From contig CAYTET010000013.1 of assembly GCA_964436975.1 (NCBI GenBank), positions 1 through 32,054 of the forward strand: a stretch of DNA of 32,054 nt, read 5' to 3'. Shown one piece after another: positions 8,804-16,152 of the stretch (position 1 is the first letter of the stretch; the number at the start of each line of letters is the position of its first letter). The notes beneath the pieces are model-generated. The model was not told the DNA's origin and searched no databases. It was given only the letters and a program-made list of their open reading frames with translations. The DNA comes from CAYTET01 sp964436975 (GTDB taxonomy: Bacteria > Bacillota_I > Bacilli_A > Erysipelotrichales > Erysipelotrichaceae). The translations under genes were made by a program, and so were the position numbers.

Positions 8804-8827
8804 GAGCCGGCAGGGTATATGAAAGGG

Positions 8828-8862
8828 CGTCCGTGAGGGGGCATCCTTTAGTTTATTAGAAG
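8828..8862. terminator. Imperfect hairpin between convergent genes, possible terminator
   Basis: aaagggcgtcc pairs with gggcatccttt through an 11-base arm containing G-U pairs and one mismatch, with loop gtgag. The T-tract is weak (tttagttta). It lies between the convergent HD-domain gene and deoC. Confidence 0.35.
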
Positions 8863-8870
8863 TTTTCGGC

Positions 8871-9536
8871 TTATTCAGCCAGGTCGCTGATCAGGTCAAT
8901 GCCGCGGGAAGTGCCGATGCGGGTGGCCCCGGCCTGAATCATATCCAGCGCATCCTGCAGGCTGCGGATGCCGCCGGCGGCTTTGACGCCGATGCTTTCC
9001 CCGACAACACTCTTCATTAACCTTACATCGCTTACCGTTGCGCCGGCCGAGCCGAATCCGGTCGAGGTTTTAACAAAGTCGGGCTTGATACGGGCGGCAA
9101 TCTGGCAGATTCTTATTTTTTCTTCATCCGTCAGATAGCAGGTTTCCAGAATGATCTTGACGACAGCCTGATGCTGCCGGCAGATCTTGACGATGGTATC
9201 CATTTCGCTGGTGACATAGTCATAGTCGCCGTTTTTGACGGCGGTCTGGTTGATGACATAGTCAATTTCATCGGCGCCGTGGCTGAGGGCATCTTCGGTT
9301 TCAAAGGCCTTGACCGCAATGGTCTGCTGGCCCAGCGGAAAGCCGATAGCCGCTCCGGTATGAACGCCGCTGCCGGCCAGCAGGGCATGGCACAGCTCGC
9401 TCTGGCAGGAATTGACGGCAACCATTTTAAAGTGATACTGAACAGCCTGGTCGCACAGCATCTTGATATCACTGCTGCTGGCATAGGCCTTCAGATTAGT
9501 ATGATCAATCATCTGCGCTAATTCGATACGCTTCAT
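8871..9536 (-). CDS. deoC: Deoxyribose-phosphate aldolase
   Basis: Class I aldolase that cleaves 2-deoxyribose 5-phosphate to glyceraldehyde 3-phosphate and acetaldehyde in deoxynucleoside catabolism. The 221 residues have the family length. The Schiff-base lysine is K156 in DFVKTSTGFG, the second active-site lysine is K185 in GVKAAGGIRS, and the acidic residue D92 is in DEIDYVIN. I start it at the ATG whose complement is at 9534-9536, because aaaggag lies just upstream; the frame stays open for a further 118 codons but that part overlaps the divergent promoters and resembles no protein. It is the only minus-strand gene in this part of the window. Confidence 0.96.
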   Translation of the reverse strand: MKRIELAQMIDHTNLKAYASSSDIKMLCDQAVQYHFKMVAVNSCQSELCHALLAGSGVHTGAAIGFPLGQQTIAVKAFETEDALSHGADEIDYVINQTAVKNGDYDYVTSEMDTIVKICRQHQAVVKIILETCYLTDEEKIRICQIAARIKPDFVKTSTGFGSAGATVSDVRLMKSVVGESIGVKAAGGIRSLQDALDMIQAGATRIGTSRGIDLISDLAE

Positions 9537-9572
9537 AAGACACGCTCCTTTGCTGAATGGTTCTCTCAACTG

Positions 9573-9581
9573 ATTATAGCA
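9573..9581 (-). promoter_or_regulatory. Extended -10 promoter for deoC
   Basis: Read on the minus strand, TGCTATAAT is an extended -10 element 37 bases upstream of the deoC start codon. No convincing -35 is seen. Confidence 0.5.
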
Positions 9582-9621
9582 TTTTACAGCCGGTCCGCCC
9601 GTACAAGTGGTCTTTTGCCGG

Positions 9622-9651
9622 TTGAATGCCGGGGCCGGTTTTGAGTATAAT
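9622..9651 (+). promoter_or_regulatory. SigA-type promoter for yvcK-whiA
   Basis: TTGAAT (9622-9627), 18-base spacer, TATAAT (9646-9651). It lies 66 bases before the yvcK ATG and is divergent from the deoC promoter. Confidence 0.75.
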
Positions 9652-9717
9652 AGCGTTATTAAAAAGAGAAAAGCGCACCAGGAGAACTGAGGCGGGCCGG
9701 ATGGAAGGAAACGATCT

Positions 9718-10659
9718 ATGAAAAAAGTGGTATGTATCGGCGGCGGCAGCGGCCAGGCAGCCCTGCTGCGGGGCCTTAAGCAGGTTGATGATATCAGCAT
9801 TACAGCCGTGGTGACCGTGGCCGATGATGGCGGCAGCACCGGCATTCTGCGTTCGGATTTCCATATTCCCGCCATGGGCGACATCCGCAACGTGATGTGC
9901 GCTTTGGCGGATGAGGAAGATCTGCTGACAAATCTGATGGATTACCGGTTTGACAAGTCATCCAAGACCATGGGCGGCCATAATCTGGGCAACATCATCA
10001 TGACGGCCCTGACCCAGAAGACCGGCAGTTTTGTAGAGGCTATTTCGGATATTTCCCGGGTAATGGCCATCAAGGGCACCATCCTGCCCTCAACGCTGCA
10101 GTCGGTGACCTTAAAAGCGGAAATGGCTGACGGCAGCATCGTGACCGGCGAGAGCAATATCACGGCGGCCCACCAGCAGGTTAAAAGGGTTTTCTATGAC
10201 GGCCCGGTCAAGCCTTATCCGCCGGTTTTAGAGGCTATCGAAGATGCTGATTACATCATCATCGGTATCGGCTCGCTTTACACCAGCATCATGCCCAATA
10301 TCATCATCGAGGGAATCCGGCAGGCTTTATGCCGGACCACCGCCCGCACTGTCTATTACTGCAATTCCATGACCGAGGAAGGCGAAACCGACCACTATTC
10401 GGTAGAGGATCATGTGGATGCCATCGAGCGCCACTGCGGCCAGCCTTTCATTGACTGTGCCGTAGTATCATGCGACATCATTCCCGAGGCCGTTCTGCAG
10501 AACTACCGCGGTGAGCACAGTGAGCCGGTCGGCACCAGTAAGAACGAGCATCATTACATCGTCATGCCGGAAAAGCTGCTGCATTTTGACCGCCAGCTGG
10601 TCCGCCATGATCCGGTCTGTGTTAAGAAAAGCTTTGAAAAGATCATGAAGGTGCTGTAA
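9718..10659 (+). CDS. yvcK: YvcK/CofD-like gluconeogenesis factor
   Basis: Conserved UDP-sugar-binding regulator needed for growth on gluconeogenic carbon and for cell shape in B. subtilis. The 313 residues show the CofD-like nucleotide-binding start IGGGSGQAALLRGLK, VADDGGSTGILR, GDIRNVMCALAD, GGHNLGN and IGIGSLYTSIMPN, in family order. The ATG at 9718 follows ggaagg at a good distance. whiA begins two bases after the stop. In many Bacillota rapZ (yvcJ) lies just upstream; here that position holds deoC on the other strand. Confidence 0.96.
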   Translation: MKKVVCIGGGSGQAALLRGLKQVDDISITAVVTVADDGGSTGILRSDFHIPAMGDIRNVMCALADEEDLLTNLMDYRFDKSSKTMGGHNLGNIIMTALTQKTGSFVEAISDISRVMAIKGTILPSTLQSVTLKAEMADGSIVTGESNITAAHQQVKRVFYDGPVKPYPPVLEAIEDADYIIIGIGSLYTSIMPNIIIEGIRQALCRTTARTVYYCNSMTEEGETDHYSVEDHVDAIERHCGQPFIDCAVVSCDIIPEAVLQNYRGEHSEPVGTSKNEHHYIVMPEKLLHFDRQLVRHDPVCVKKSFEKIMKVL

Positions 10660-10661
10660 AC

Positions 10662-11597
10662 ATGTCCTTTGCTTCCGAAGTTAAAGATGAAGTTTCCCGC
10701 ATTGACCTGCCGCCGAAAGTGAAGACCGCCCGGCTGGCTGCTTTAGTGCAGCTGCTGGCCTCCGTCGAACTGAGCAGCAGCGGTCTCAAACTCAGCATCA
10801 AAACCGGCAATGCCAATGTGGCCCGGGCGGTGACAAGGGATCTGCGCACTCTGTACGGCATCAGCGGTCAGATGGTGGCGGTCAGGTCACCGCGGTTTTA
10901 TAAAGCCAACACCTATATGCTGGTGGTTGATGAGAAGACGCGGGAAATCCTGCAGGATCTTGATCTGTGGACCGACAGCGGTCTGCAGGCGCATCCCCAT
11001 CAGAAATTTATCGACAGTGATGAGCGCGTCAGGGCATACCTGCAGGGCTGCTTTATGGCCTGCGGCAGTCTGAATGCGCCCAAGACGGCCAATTACCATC
11101 TGGAGATGACCGTCAGCAGTGACAGTCTGGCTGAATTTATTGTCCGCCAGATGAGCCGCTTTCACATCAGCGGCAAGATAACAAAGCGGCGCAATATGCC
11201 GGTGGTTTACCTGAAGGCCTCCGAGCAGATCGCAGACTTTCTGCGCTGCATCGGGGCCAATCAGGCGGTTCTGGCCTTTGAGGATGTCCGCATCGAAAGG
11301 GATTTCTATAATAATTTCTCCCGGCTGGATAACTGCGAAGTCGCCAATGAAGTCAAGAGCATGCAGGCGGCCCGCAAGCAGGTCGAAGCGGTGCAGCTTC
11401 TTAAGGACAGGGGGATCCTGGATACCCTGGAGGAAAAGCAGCGGGAAATCGGCTATCTGCGCCTGCAGAATCCGGAAGCCAATCTGCTGGAGCTGTCCCT
11501 GGCCTACCAGCAGAAAACCGGTATCAAGCTTTCCAAATCCGGAATCCGCCACCGGCTGCTTAAACTGACGGAGGCGGCGGCTAAGTATCAAAAGTAA
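10662..11597 (+). CDS. whiA: WhiA family DNA-binding protein
   Basis: WhiA combines a degenerate LAGLIDADG homing-endonuclease domain with a C-terminal helix-turn-helix; it is a sporulation regulator in Streptomyces and affects cell division and chromosome segregation in Bacillus. The 311-residue protein has the typical RAYLQGCFMACGSLNAP segment and the C-terminal region with CEVANEVKSMQAARKQVEAVQ followed by the HTH (about 255-305). The gene starts two bases after yvcK and is surely co-transcribed with it. Crh, which follows whiA in B. subtilis, is absent here. Confidence 0.96.
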   Translation: MSFASEVKDEVSRIDLPPKVKTARLAALVQLLASVELSSSGLKLSIKTGNANVARAVTRDLRTLYGISGQMVAVRSPRFYKANTYMLVVDEKTREILQDLDLWTDSGLQAHPHQKFIDSDERVRAYLQGCFMACGSLNAPKTANYHLEMTVSSDSLAEFIVRQMSRFHISGKITKRRNMPVVYLKASEQIADFLRCIGANQAVLAFEDVRIERDFYNNFSRLDNCEVANEVKSMQAARKQVEAVQLLKDRGILDTLEEKQREIGYLRLQNPEANLLELSLAYQQKTGIKLSKSGIRHRLLKLTEAAAKYQK

Positions 11598-11644
11598 CCG
11601 GCAGTGGACAGATATGGTAGAATGAATCTGCAAAGGGGTGCAAT

Positions 11645-11947
11645 ATGAATTTCCTGATAAGAATCTTATGTGCCGCTGGCACGATTGCGATTGCTTACCT
11701 GCTGTGGCCGGTTCTGAAATGGCTGGCTGTGGCAGTGTTTGTTCTGGGCTTTATCCTGGTGCTGTATCTGGCGGTAGCCAGCCGCAAGGTCAAACAGAGT
11801 ATTGAAAAGGACCCGGATGCGTATTTCCAGCAGCAGACCATGGAACAGCTGAAGTGGAAGCAGAATGAGCAGGGCGAAGTCATTGAAGCAGATTATATTG
11901 AACGTGATGTAACTGAACAGAAGAACAAGGAAGAGGAACCTAAATAA
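11645..11947 (+). CDS. Small membrane protein of unknown function
   Basis: A 100-residue protein not assigned to a family. The first 42 residues form one long or two short hydrophobic segments ending at AVASRKVKQS, and the rest is hydrophilic and highly charged, ending in KNKEEEPK, likely cytoplasmic. The ribosome site aaagggg precedes the ATG. Its stop overlaps the start of the DUF2156 gene (TAATG), so the two are translationally coupled. A role as membrane partner for the downstream transferase is only a guess. Confidence 0.75.
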   Translation: MNFLIRILCAAGTIAIAYLLWPVLKWLAVAVFVLGFILVLYLAVASRKVKQSIEKDPDAYFQQQTMEQLKWKQNEQGEVIEADYIERDVTEQKNKEEEPK

Positions 11948-12885
11948 TGAGTGCGGCGTGTCCGTGTCGACAATTTAACGAAATTACTTATGATGATGTC
12001 GATTTAGTAAGGGAATATCTTGAGCGGGCCAATTATCACCACAGCGATTACAATATCGTCAGCCTGCTGCTGTGGAAGCACAGCATCAATATCTGGCAGT
12101 ATCATACCGCTGACTGGATGCTGATCATGGCTTATCACACCGGGGTCTATTCGATTATGATGCCCCTGTGCCGGCCGGAATTCTTTGACCAAGCCGTCAA
12201 GGCCGGCCATCAGTTCTTTGACCAGGCCGGTCTGAAGTTTACCATGACCAGTGTAACAGACGAAGGCCATGACAGAATTATGGCAATGTATCCGCAGGAT
12301 TACGTGGTCAGTCTGCGTGACCAGGCGGATTATGTCTATCTGACGGAGTCGCTGCGGACTTTTGCCGGCAAGAAGCTGCAGAAGAAGCGCAACCGGCTCA
12401 ACAAGTTCTACCAGACATATGCCCAGCAGTGGCAGTATGAGCCTATTGATGAGTCTAACATTGATGAGTGCATCAGCTTTTTATTAGGCTGGGAGCAGCA
12501 TAAGGAAGTAAAGGAGGAAACGCCGGAGGAAAGCCAGGAACTTAATTTTGAGTTTGAAGGTCTGCAGGGTGTTTTCCGCCGCCAGGCCCAGCTGCACTGG
12601 GTCGGCGGTGCCATCCGCATCGACGGCAAGATCAGAGCCTTTTTAATCAGCTCGCGGCTGGCGACTGACATGGCCCAGATCAATATCGAGAAAGCGGACA
12701 TCCGCTTTGACGGACTGTACCAGGCCGTGCTGAAAGAATTTCTGAAGACCAACTTTACCGACTGTGAATTTCTCAACCGGGAAGACGACATGGGTACGGA
12801 AAACCTGCGGCAGTCCAAACTGGCTTACAACCCTGTTAAAATGATTGAAAAATATCTGATAACCGAAGGCGCTATGGAAATATGA
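11947..12885 (+). CDS. DUF2156 (MprF C-terminal-like) transferase
   Basis: The 312 residues match the DUF2156 fold, a double-GNAT domain related to the aminoacyl transferase half of MprF. Supporting stretches are LLLWKHSINIWQY, KKLQKKRNRLNKF, GAIRIDGKIRAFLISS, the helix before FLNREDDMGTENLRQSKLAYNP and a C-terminal KMIEKYLI. MprF adds Lys or Ala from aminoacyl-tRNA to phosphatidylglycerol, but stand-alone soluble DUF2156 proteins often have unknown acceptors. No membrane segments are seen in this protein. It overlaps the genes on both sides (1 base upstream, 4 bases downstream), so the three form one translational unit. Confidence 0.85.
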   Translation: MSAACPCRQFNEITYDDVDLVREYLERANYHHSDYNIVSLLLWKHSINIWQYHTADWMLIMAYHTGVYSIMMPLCRPEFFDQAVKAGHQFFDQAGLKFTMTSVTDEGHDRIMAMYPQDYVVSLRDQADYVYLTESLRTFAGKKLQKKRNRLNKFYQTYAQQWQYEPIDESNIDECISFLLGWEQHKEVKEETPEESQELNFEFEGLQGVFRRQAQLHWVGGAIRIDGKIRAFLISSRLATDMAQINIEKADIRFDGLYQAVLKEFLKTNFTDCEFLNREDDMGTENLRQSKLAYNPVKMIEKYLITEGAMEI

Positions 12886-13793
12886 TCAGACAAGGCATAC
12901 CGCATGACCGCCAGACCCTGTTCGAGCTGTCTAATACTTCGCTGGCTCTAGACTATCTCAGCGCGCAGGATTTCTATTTTGCGCACTGTTTTGATGCGGA
13001 GAATCTGATAGTCAATGAAGTCAGCGGCCATGCTGTTGCCTCCCTGCAGGTCAGCTATCATACCATGATGCTGCACGATGTCCGCATTATGGCTTCGCTG
13101 TTCTACGGCCTGCTGACCGATCAGAATGATACCTCCGGCAAATGGCGGCGCGACTTGTTTTTAGACGCCATCAACGAGCAGAGCTACCGGACCCTGGTAA
13201 CCCTGCTGCCGACTAATGAGCCGGAAGAATACCGGCGTTTCGGCTTTATGCCGGTCTACCAGCAGAAACACTATATTGTCGGGCGCCGGGACATGCCGTC
13301 GGCTTCCTATTACGGCACCGACAAGCAGTTTACCATCAGCCAGCTTTCCGCCGTTTACCAGGCTTTTATCAGTCACTTCAACGGCTACATCCTGCGGGAC
13401 AAGGAATACTGGCTTAAACTGATCGACGAGCTGACGGTCCGCCGGCTCAATCTGGCGGTCTATCACTGCAACCATCAGGCGGAGGGCTATATGATCTACC
13501 GGCTGAGCAAGAAGCAGACGGAAGTGGTGGAACTGGTCTATCTTAATGGCAAGGCCCTGATCCGGCTGCTTAATTACGGCCTGCGGTTCAAGCCGCAGCT
13601 GGATATTGCGGTCAGTGCCGACGAAGATCTGAACCGCATCTTCCCCAAGAGCCCCTATACAACCTCGTGCAGCATGACCGCCCGGGTCAATGATTATAAG
13701 CTTTTCAATTCACTGTACCAGAGCCAGGTCCATGATGTGCAGGCGGCCTTTGCCATCAGCCCCAAGCCGCTGTTCAATGATGAGCGCTTCTAA
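12882..13793 (+). CDS. Eis-like GNAT protein with degenerate acetyl-CoA motif
   Basis: A 303-residue protein with the layout of Eis-type acetyltransferases: an N-terminal GNAT-like part with an RRFGFMPVYQQKHY segment near residue 120, then a C-terminal half with GYMIYRLSKKQTEVVELVYLN and a strand-rich end. The usual Q/RxxGxG/A acetyl-CoA loop is replaced by a region around DTSGKWRRD, so catalysis is doubtful or uses another acyl donor. It starts with ATGA overlapping the stop of the DUF2156 gene. Family assignment is moderate; the function is unknown. Confidence 0.7.
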   Translation: MIRQGIPHDRQTLFELSNTSLALDYLSAQDFYFAHCFDAENLIVNEVSGHAVASLQVSYHTMMLHDVRIMASLFYGLLTDQNDTSGKWRRDLFLDAINEQSYRTLVTLLPTNEPEEYRRFGFMPVYQQKHYIVGRRDMPSASYYGTDKQFTISQLSAVYQAFISHFNGYILRDKEYWLKLIDELTVRRLNLAVYHCNHQAEGYMIYRLSKKQTEVVELVYLNGKALIRLLNYGLRFKPQLDIAVSADEDLNRIFPKSPYTTSCSMTARVNDYKLFNSLYQSQVHDVQAAFAISPKPLFNDERF

Positions 13794-13816
13794 AGGGCAA
13801 AAGGCAGGCATAACAA

Positions 13817-13844
13817 TTGAATTTACGGATTAATATTGTATACT
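13817..13844 (+). promoter_or_regulatory. SigA-type promoter for the rubrerythrin gene
   Basis: TTGAAT (13817-13822), 16-base spacer, TATACT (13839-13844), 37 bases before the rubrerythrin ATG. Confidence 0.65.
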
Positions 13845-13881
13845 GTCTTTGTAAGTCTGATAAAGAAAGAGGTAAAGATAA

Positions 13882-14415
13882 ATGGAATTAAAAGGATCAC
13901 AGACAGAAAAGAATTTAGAGACGGCCTTTGCCGGCGAGTCACAGGCCCGCAACAAGTACACCTATTTTGCTTCAGCCGCCAAGAAGGAAGGCTACGAGCA
14001 GATCGCGGCCATCTTCACGGAAACCGCTGAAAACGAAAAAGAGCATGCCAAGTTATGGTTCAAGGCCCTGGATGGCATCGGTGATACCGCTGCTAACCTG
14101 AAGGCTGCGGCCGCCGGTGAGAATTACGAATGGACCGAGATGTACAAAGGCTTTGCCGAGACGGCCCGCCAGGAAGGCTTTACCCTGTTAGCTGCCCAGT
14201 TTGAAGGCGTTGCCAAGATTGAAAAGCATCATGAAGAGCGCTATAAGAAGCTGGCAGCCAATCTGGAAAGCGGTGAAGTATTTGAGAAGGTCACCGATAC
14301 CATGTGGAAATGCCGCAACTGCGGTCATCTGTATTTTGGCAAGAAGGCGCCGGTCAAATGCCCGGTCTGCAGCCATCCGCAGAGCTATTTCGAAGTCGAT
14401 TCTGAAAACTATTAA
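13882..14415 (+). CDS. rbr: Rubrerythrin
   Basis: Non-haem di-iron peroxidase that removes hydrogen peroxide in anaerobes. The 177 residues have an N-terminal four-helix ferritin-like domain with the two ExxH iron ligand motifs (ENEKEHAKLW and EKHHEERY) and a C-terminal rubredoxin domain with two CxxC pairs (CRNC and CPVC). The ATG at 13882 follows gaggtaaag. The gene has its own promoter and a strong terminator, so it is a single-gene unit, consistent with stress control. No clear PerR box was found near the promoter. Confidence 0.96.
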   Translation: MELKGSQTEKNLETAFAGESQARNKYTYFASAAKKEGYEQIAAIFTETAENEKEHAKLWFKALDGIGDTAANLKAAAAGENYEWTEMYKGFAETARQEGFTLLAAQFEGVAKIEKHHEERYKKLAANLESGEVFEKVTDTMWKCRNCGHLYFGKKAPVKCPVCSHPQSYFEVDSENY

Positions 14416-14430
14416 GATCGTCAGATCAAG

Positions 14431-14459
14431 CCGTGTATGTCCAGTACACGGTTTTTTTT
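14431..14459 (+). terminator. Rho-independent terminator after rubrerythrin
   Basis: CCGTGTA (14431-14437) pairs with TACACGG (14445-14451), followed by eight T residues. Confidence 0.95.
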
Positions 14460-14520
14460 GGCGATATTTGTGAAAAGCATAACTTATTGGACATCAAGGG
14501 CGCAAAACATGCGCTGATAA

Positions 14521-14549
14521 TTGACTTTTAATAAGTCGATTTATATAAT
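14521..14549 (+). promoter_or_regulatory. Near-consensus SigA promoter for gap
   Basis: TTGACT (14521-14526), 17-base spacer, TATAAT (14544-14549), 37 bases before the ATG. An inverted repeat GACTT-ttaat-AAGTC (14523-14537) overlaps the -35 element and spacer and may be an operator. Confidence 0.85.
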
Positions 14550-14586
14550 TAGTGTGCTTAAAGAGAAAAAGCGGAGGAACGAAGAA

Positions 14587-15603
14587 ATGAGTGTTAAGGT
14601 AGCAATCAATGGTTTCGGTCGTATCGGTCGTTTGGCTTTCCGTCAGATGTTCGTCGCCGAGGGTTATGATGTCGTCGCTATCAACGATCTGACCAGCCCG
14701 GAAATGCTGGCTTATCTGTTGAAGTATGACACAGCCCATCGTGCCTGGACCGGTCATACCGTTGAAGCTAAAGAAGATTCTATCGTTGTTGATGGAGAAG
14801 AAATCAAGATTTATAAGGAACCCGATGCTTCCAAGCTGCCCTGGGGTCAGTTAGACGTCGATGTTGTTCTGGAATGCACCGGCTTCTATACAAAGAGAGA
14901 AAAAGCCATGGCCCACATCACTGCAGGTGCCAAGAGGGTTGTTATCTCTGCTCCGGCCGACAAGGATATGCCGACCATCGTTTACAATGTCAACCACAAG
15001 ACGCTCAAGCCGGAAGATAATATTATCTCCGCTGCTTCCTGCACCACCAACTGCTTAGCCCCGATGGCTAAGGCCCTGAATGATTTCGCTCCGATTCAGT
15101 CCGGTATCATGGTCACGGTTCATGCTTACACCGGCGATCAGATGCTGCTGGACGGCCCTCACCGCAAAGGTGACTTACGCCGTGCCCGCGCTGCCGCTGC
15201 CAACATTGTTCCGGCTTCATCCGGCGCTGCCAAGGCTATTGGCGCTGTCATCCCCGAACTTAACGGCAAGTTAATCGGCGCAGCCCAGCGTGTTCCTACC
15301 ATTACCGGTTCTACCACTCTGCTGATGGCCGTTGTCAAGGGCAAGGATATCACCAAAGAGGCCATCAATGCGGCCATGAAGAATGCTTCCGATCCGGAAA
15401 CCTTCGCTTACAATGATGAGCAGATCGTTTCGTCCGATGTTATCGGCAGCACCTTCGGTTCCATCTTCGATTCCACTCAGACCATGGTTGCCAAGGTCAG
15501 CGATGATGAATATGAAGTTCAGGTTGTTTCCTGGTATGACAATGAGAACAGCTACACTTCACAGATGGTTCGTACCATCAAGTATTTTGCGACTGTTAAA
15601 TAA
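14587..15603 (+). CDS. gap: Glyceraldehyde-3-phosphate dehydrogenase
   Basis: Glycolytic enzyme that oxidises glyceraldehyde 3-phosphate to 1,3-bisphosphoglycerate with NAD. The 338 residues show the Rossmann start NGFGRIGRLAFR and the catalytic cysteine in SCTTNCLAP (about 152). The start at 14587 is preceded by gcggagg; the open frame extends back to 14521 through the promoter, so the longer version is rejected. Codon use is visibly biased (CGT, GTT, GCT and GGT more frequent than in neighbours), as expected for a highly expressed gene. It has its own near-consensus promoter and terminator and is not joined to pgk or tpiA. Confidence 0.97.
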   Translation: MSVKVAINGFGRIGRLAFRQMFVAEGYDVVAINDLTSPEMLAYLLKYDTAHRAWTGHTVEAKEDSIVVDGEEIKIYKEPDASKLPWGQLDVDVVLECTGFYTKREKAMAHITAGAKRVVISAPADKDMPTIVYNVNHKTLKPEDNIISAASCTTNCLAPMAKALNDFAPIQSGIMVTVHAYTGDQMLLDGPHRKGDLRRARAAAANIVPASSGAAKAIGAVIPELNGKLIGAAQRVPTITGSTTLLMAVVKGKDITKEAINAAMKNASDPETFAYNDEQIVSSDVIGSTFGSIFDSTQTMVAKVSDDEYEVQVVSWYDNENSYTSQMVRTIKYFATVK

Positions 15604-15625
15604 GCAGGCGTAATTAAAGCAACAG

Positions 15626-15660
15626 CATGGCGGAGCGCAGTCTTCGCCATGTTTTGTTTT
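15626..15660 (+). terminator. Rho-independent terminator after gap
   Basis: CATGGCG (15626-15632) pairs with CGCCATG (15645-15651), followed by TTTTGTTTT. It sits 21 bases before the osmC start codon, so partial read-through could feed osmC. Confidence 0.85.
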
Positions 15661-15681
15661 CTAAAGGAGAAAGGACCCTGT

Positions 15682-16104
15682 ATGAAAAGAGAAATAACTT
15701 TCAGTGACGGTTTCAACGGTGTGCTGCAGCTTGATGACTATCAGGTCAAAATCGGCCACCGGCCCGGAACCGCCGGACCGTATGATCTGACCTTCGGCGC
15801 TTTAGCCGGCTGTCTGTATGCGACTTTCTTAGGCATCAGCAAGCAGCAGGGCTTAACGGTCCAGTCGGCCCGTGTTTCTGTTTACGGTGAACACCGCCAG
15901 ACTACGCCGACCACCCTGAAGAAGGTCAAGGTCACCGTTATCTTCAGCGGCGCTTCGGATCACGACCTGGCCCAGAGCTGTCTGCAGCAGGCCAGTGAGG
16001 TCTGCTCGATGTATCAGACCATCAAGCAGGTTGCCGAAATGAGTGTGGAAGCTGAGTTTGAAGAAGCCAGCAGCTGCGACATCAATAAAAAAGGCTCCTG
16101 CTGA
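15682..16104 (+). CDS. OsmC-like family protein
   Basis: A 140-residue OsmC/Ohr-superfamily protein; members reduce peroxides with a pair of cysteines. The conserved positions are a cysteine in ALAGCLYATF (near residue 37) and one in SEVCSMYQT (near 110), with the beta-strand pattern VSVYGEHRQT and KVKVTVIFSG between. The C terminus has two further cysteines (SSCDINKKGSC). The start at 15682 follows aaaggagaaagg; an earlier in-frame ATG at 15649 lies inside the gap terminator and is rejected. It sits between gap and a terminator; no promoter of its own is clear, so it may depend on read-through. Confidence 0.85.
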   Translation: MKREITFSDGFNGVLQLDDYQVKIGHRPGTAGPYDLTFGALAGCLYATFLGISKQQGLTVQSARVSVYGEHRQTTPTTLKKVKVTVIFSGASDHDLAQSCLQQASEVCSMYQTIKQVAEMSVEAEFEEASSCDINKKGSC

Positions 16105-16109
16105 GCCTT
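16085..16109 (-). terminator. Minus-strand terminator inside the 3' end of osmC
   Basis: AAGGCTC (16091-16097) and GAGCCTT (16103-16109) form a 7-base stem. The A-tract upstream (16087-16092) reads as a T-tract on the minus strand, so this would stop transcripts from the minus-strand HAD gene. It overlaps the osmC stop codon. Confidence 0.7.
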
Positions 16110-16121
16110 GCAAAGAAACAG

Positions 16122-16152
16122 CCAGCCGGCCAGTAAAGCCGGCTGGTTTTTT
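16122..16152 (+). terminator. Rho-independent terminator after osmC
   Basis: CCAGCCGGC (16122-16130) pairs with GCCGGCTGG (16138-16146), followed by six T residues. The T-tract overlaps the end of the minus-strand HAD gene. Confidence 0.95.

Noticed and set aside
9537..9890. N-terminal extension of deoC
   Set aside because: It runs through the divergent deoC/yvcK promoters and into yvcK; the shorter start has a Shine-Dalgarno and gives the standard length.
10887..11633. 248-codon minus-strand frame
   Set aside because: Antisense to whiA, which has clear family features; no ribosome site.
14521..14586. Longer gap start giving a 360-residue protein
   Set aside because: The extension begins on the -35 element and does not resemble GAPDH; the ATG at 14587 has the ribosome site.
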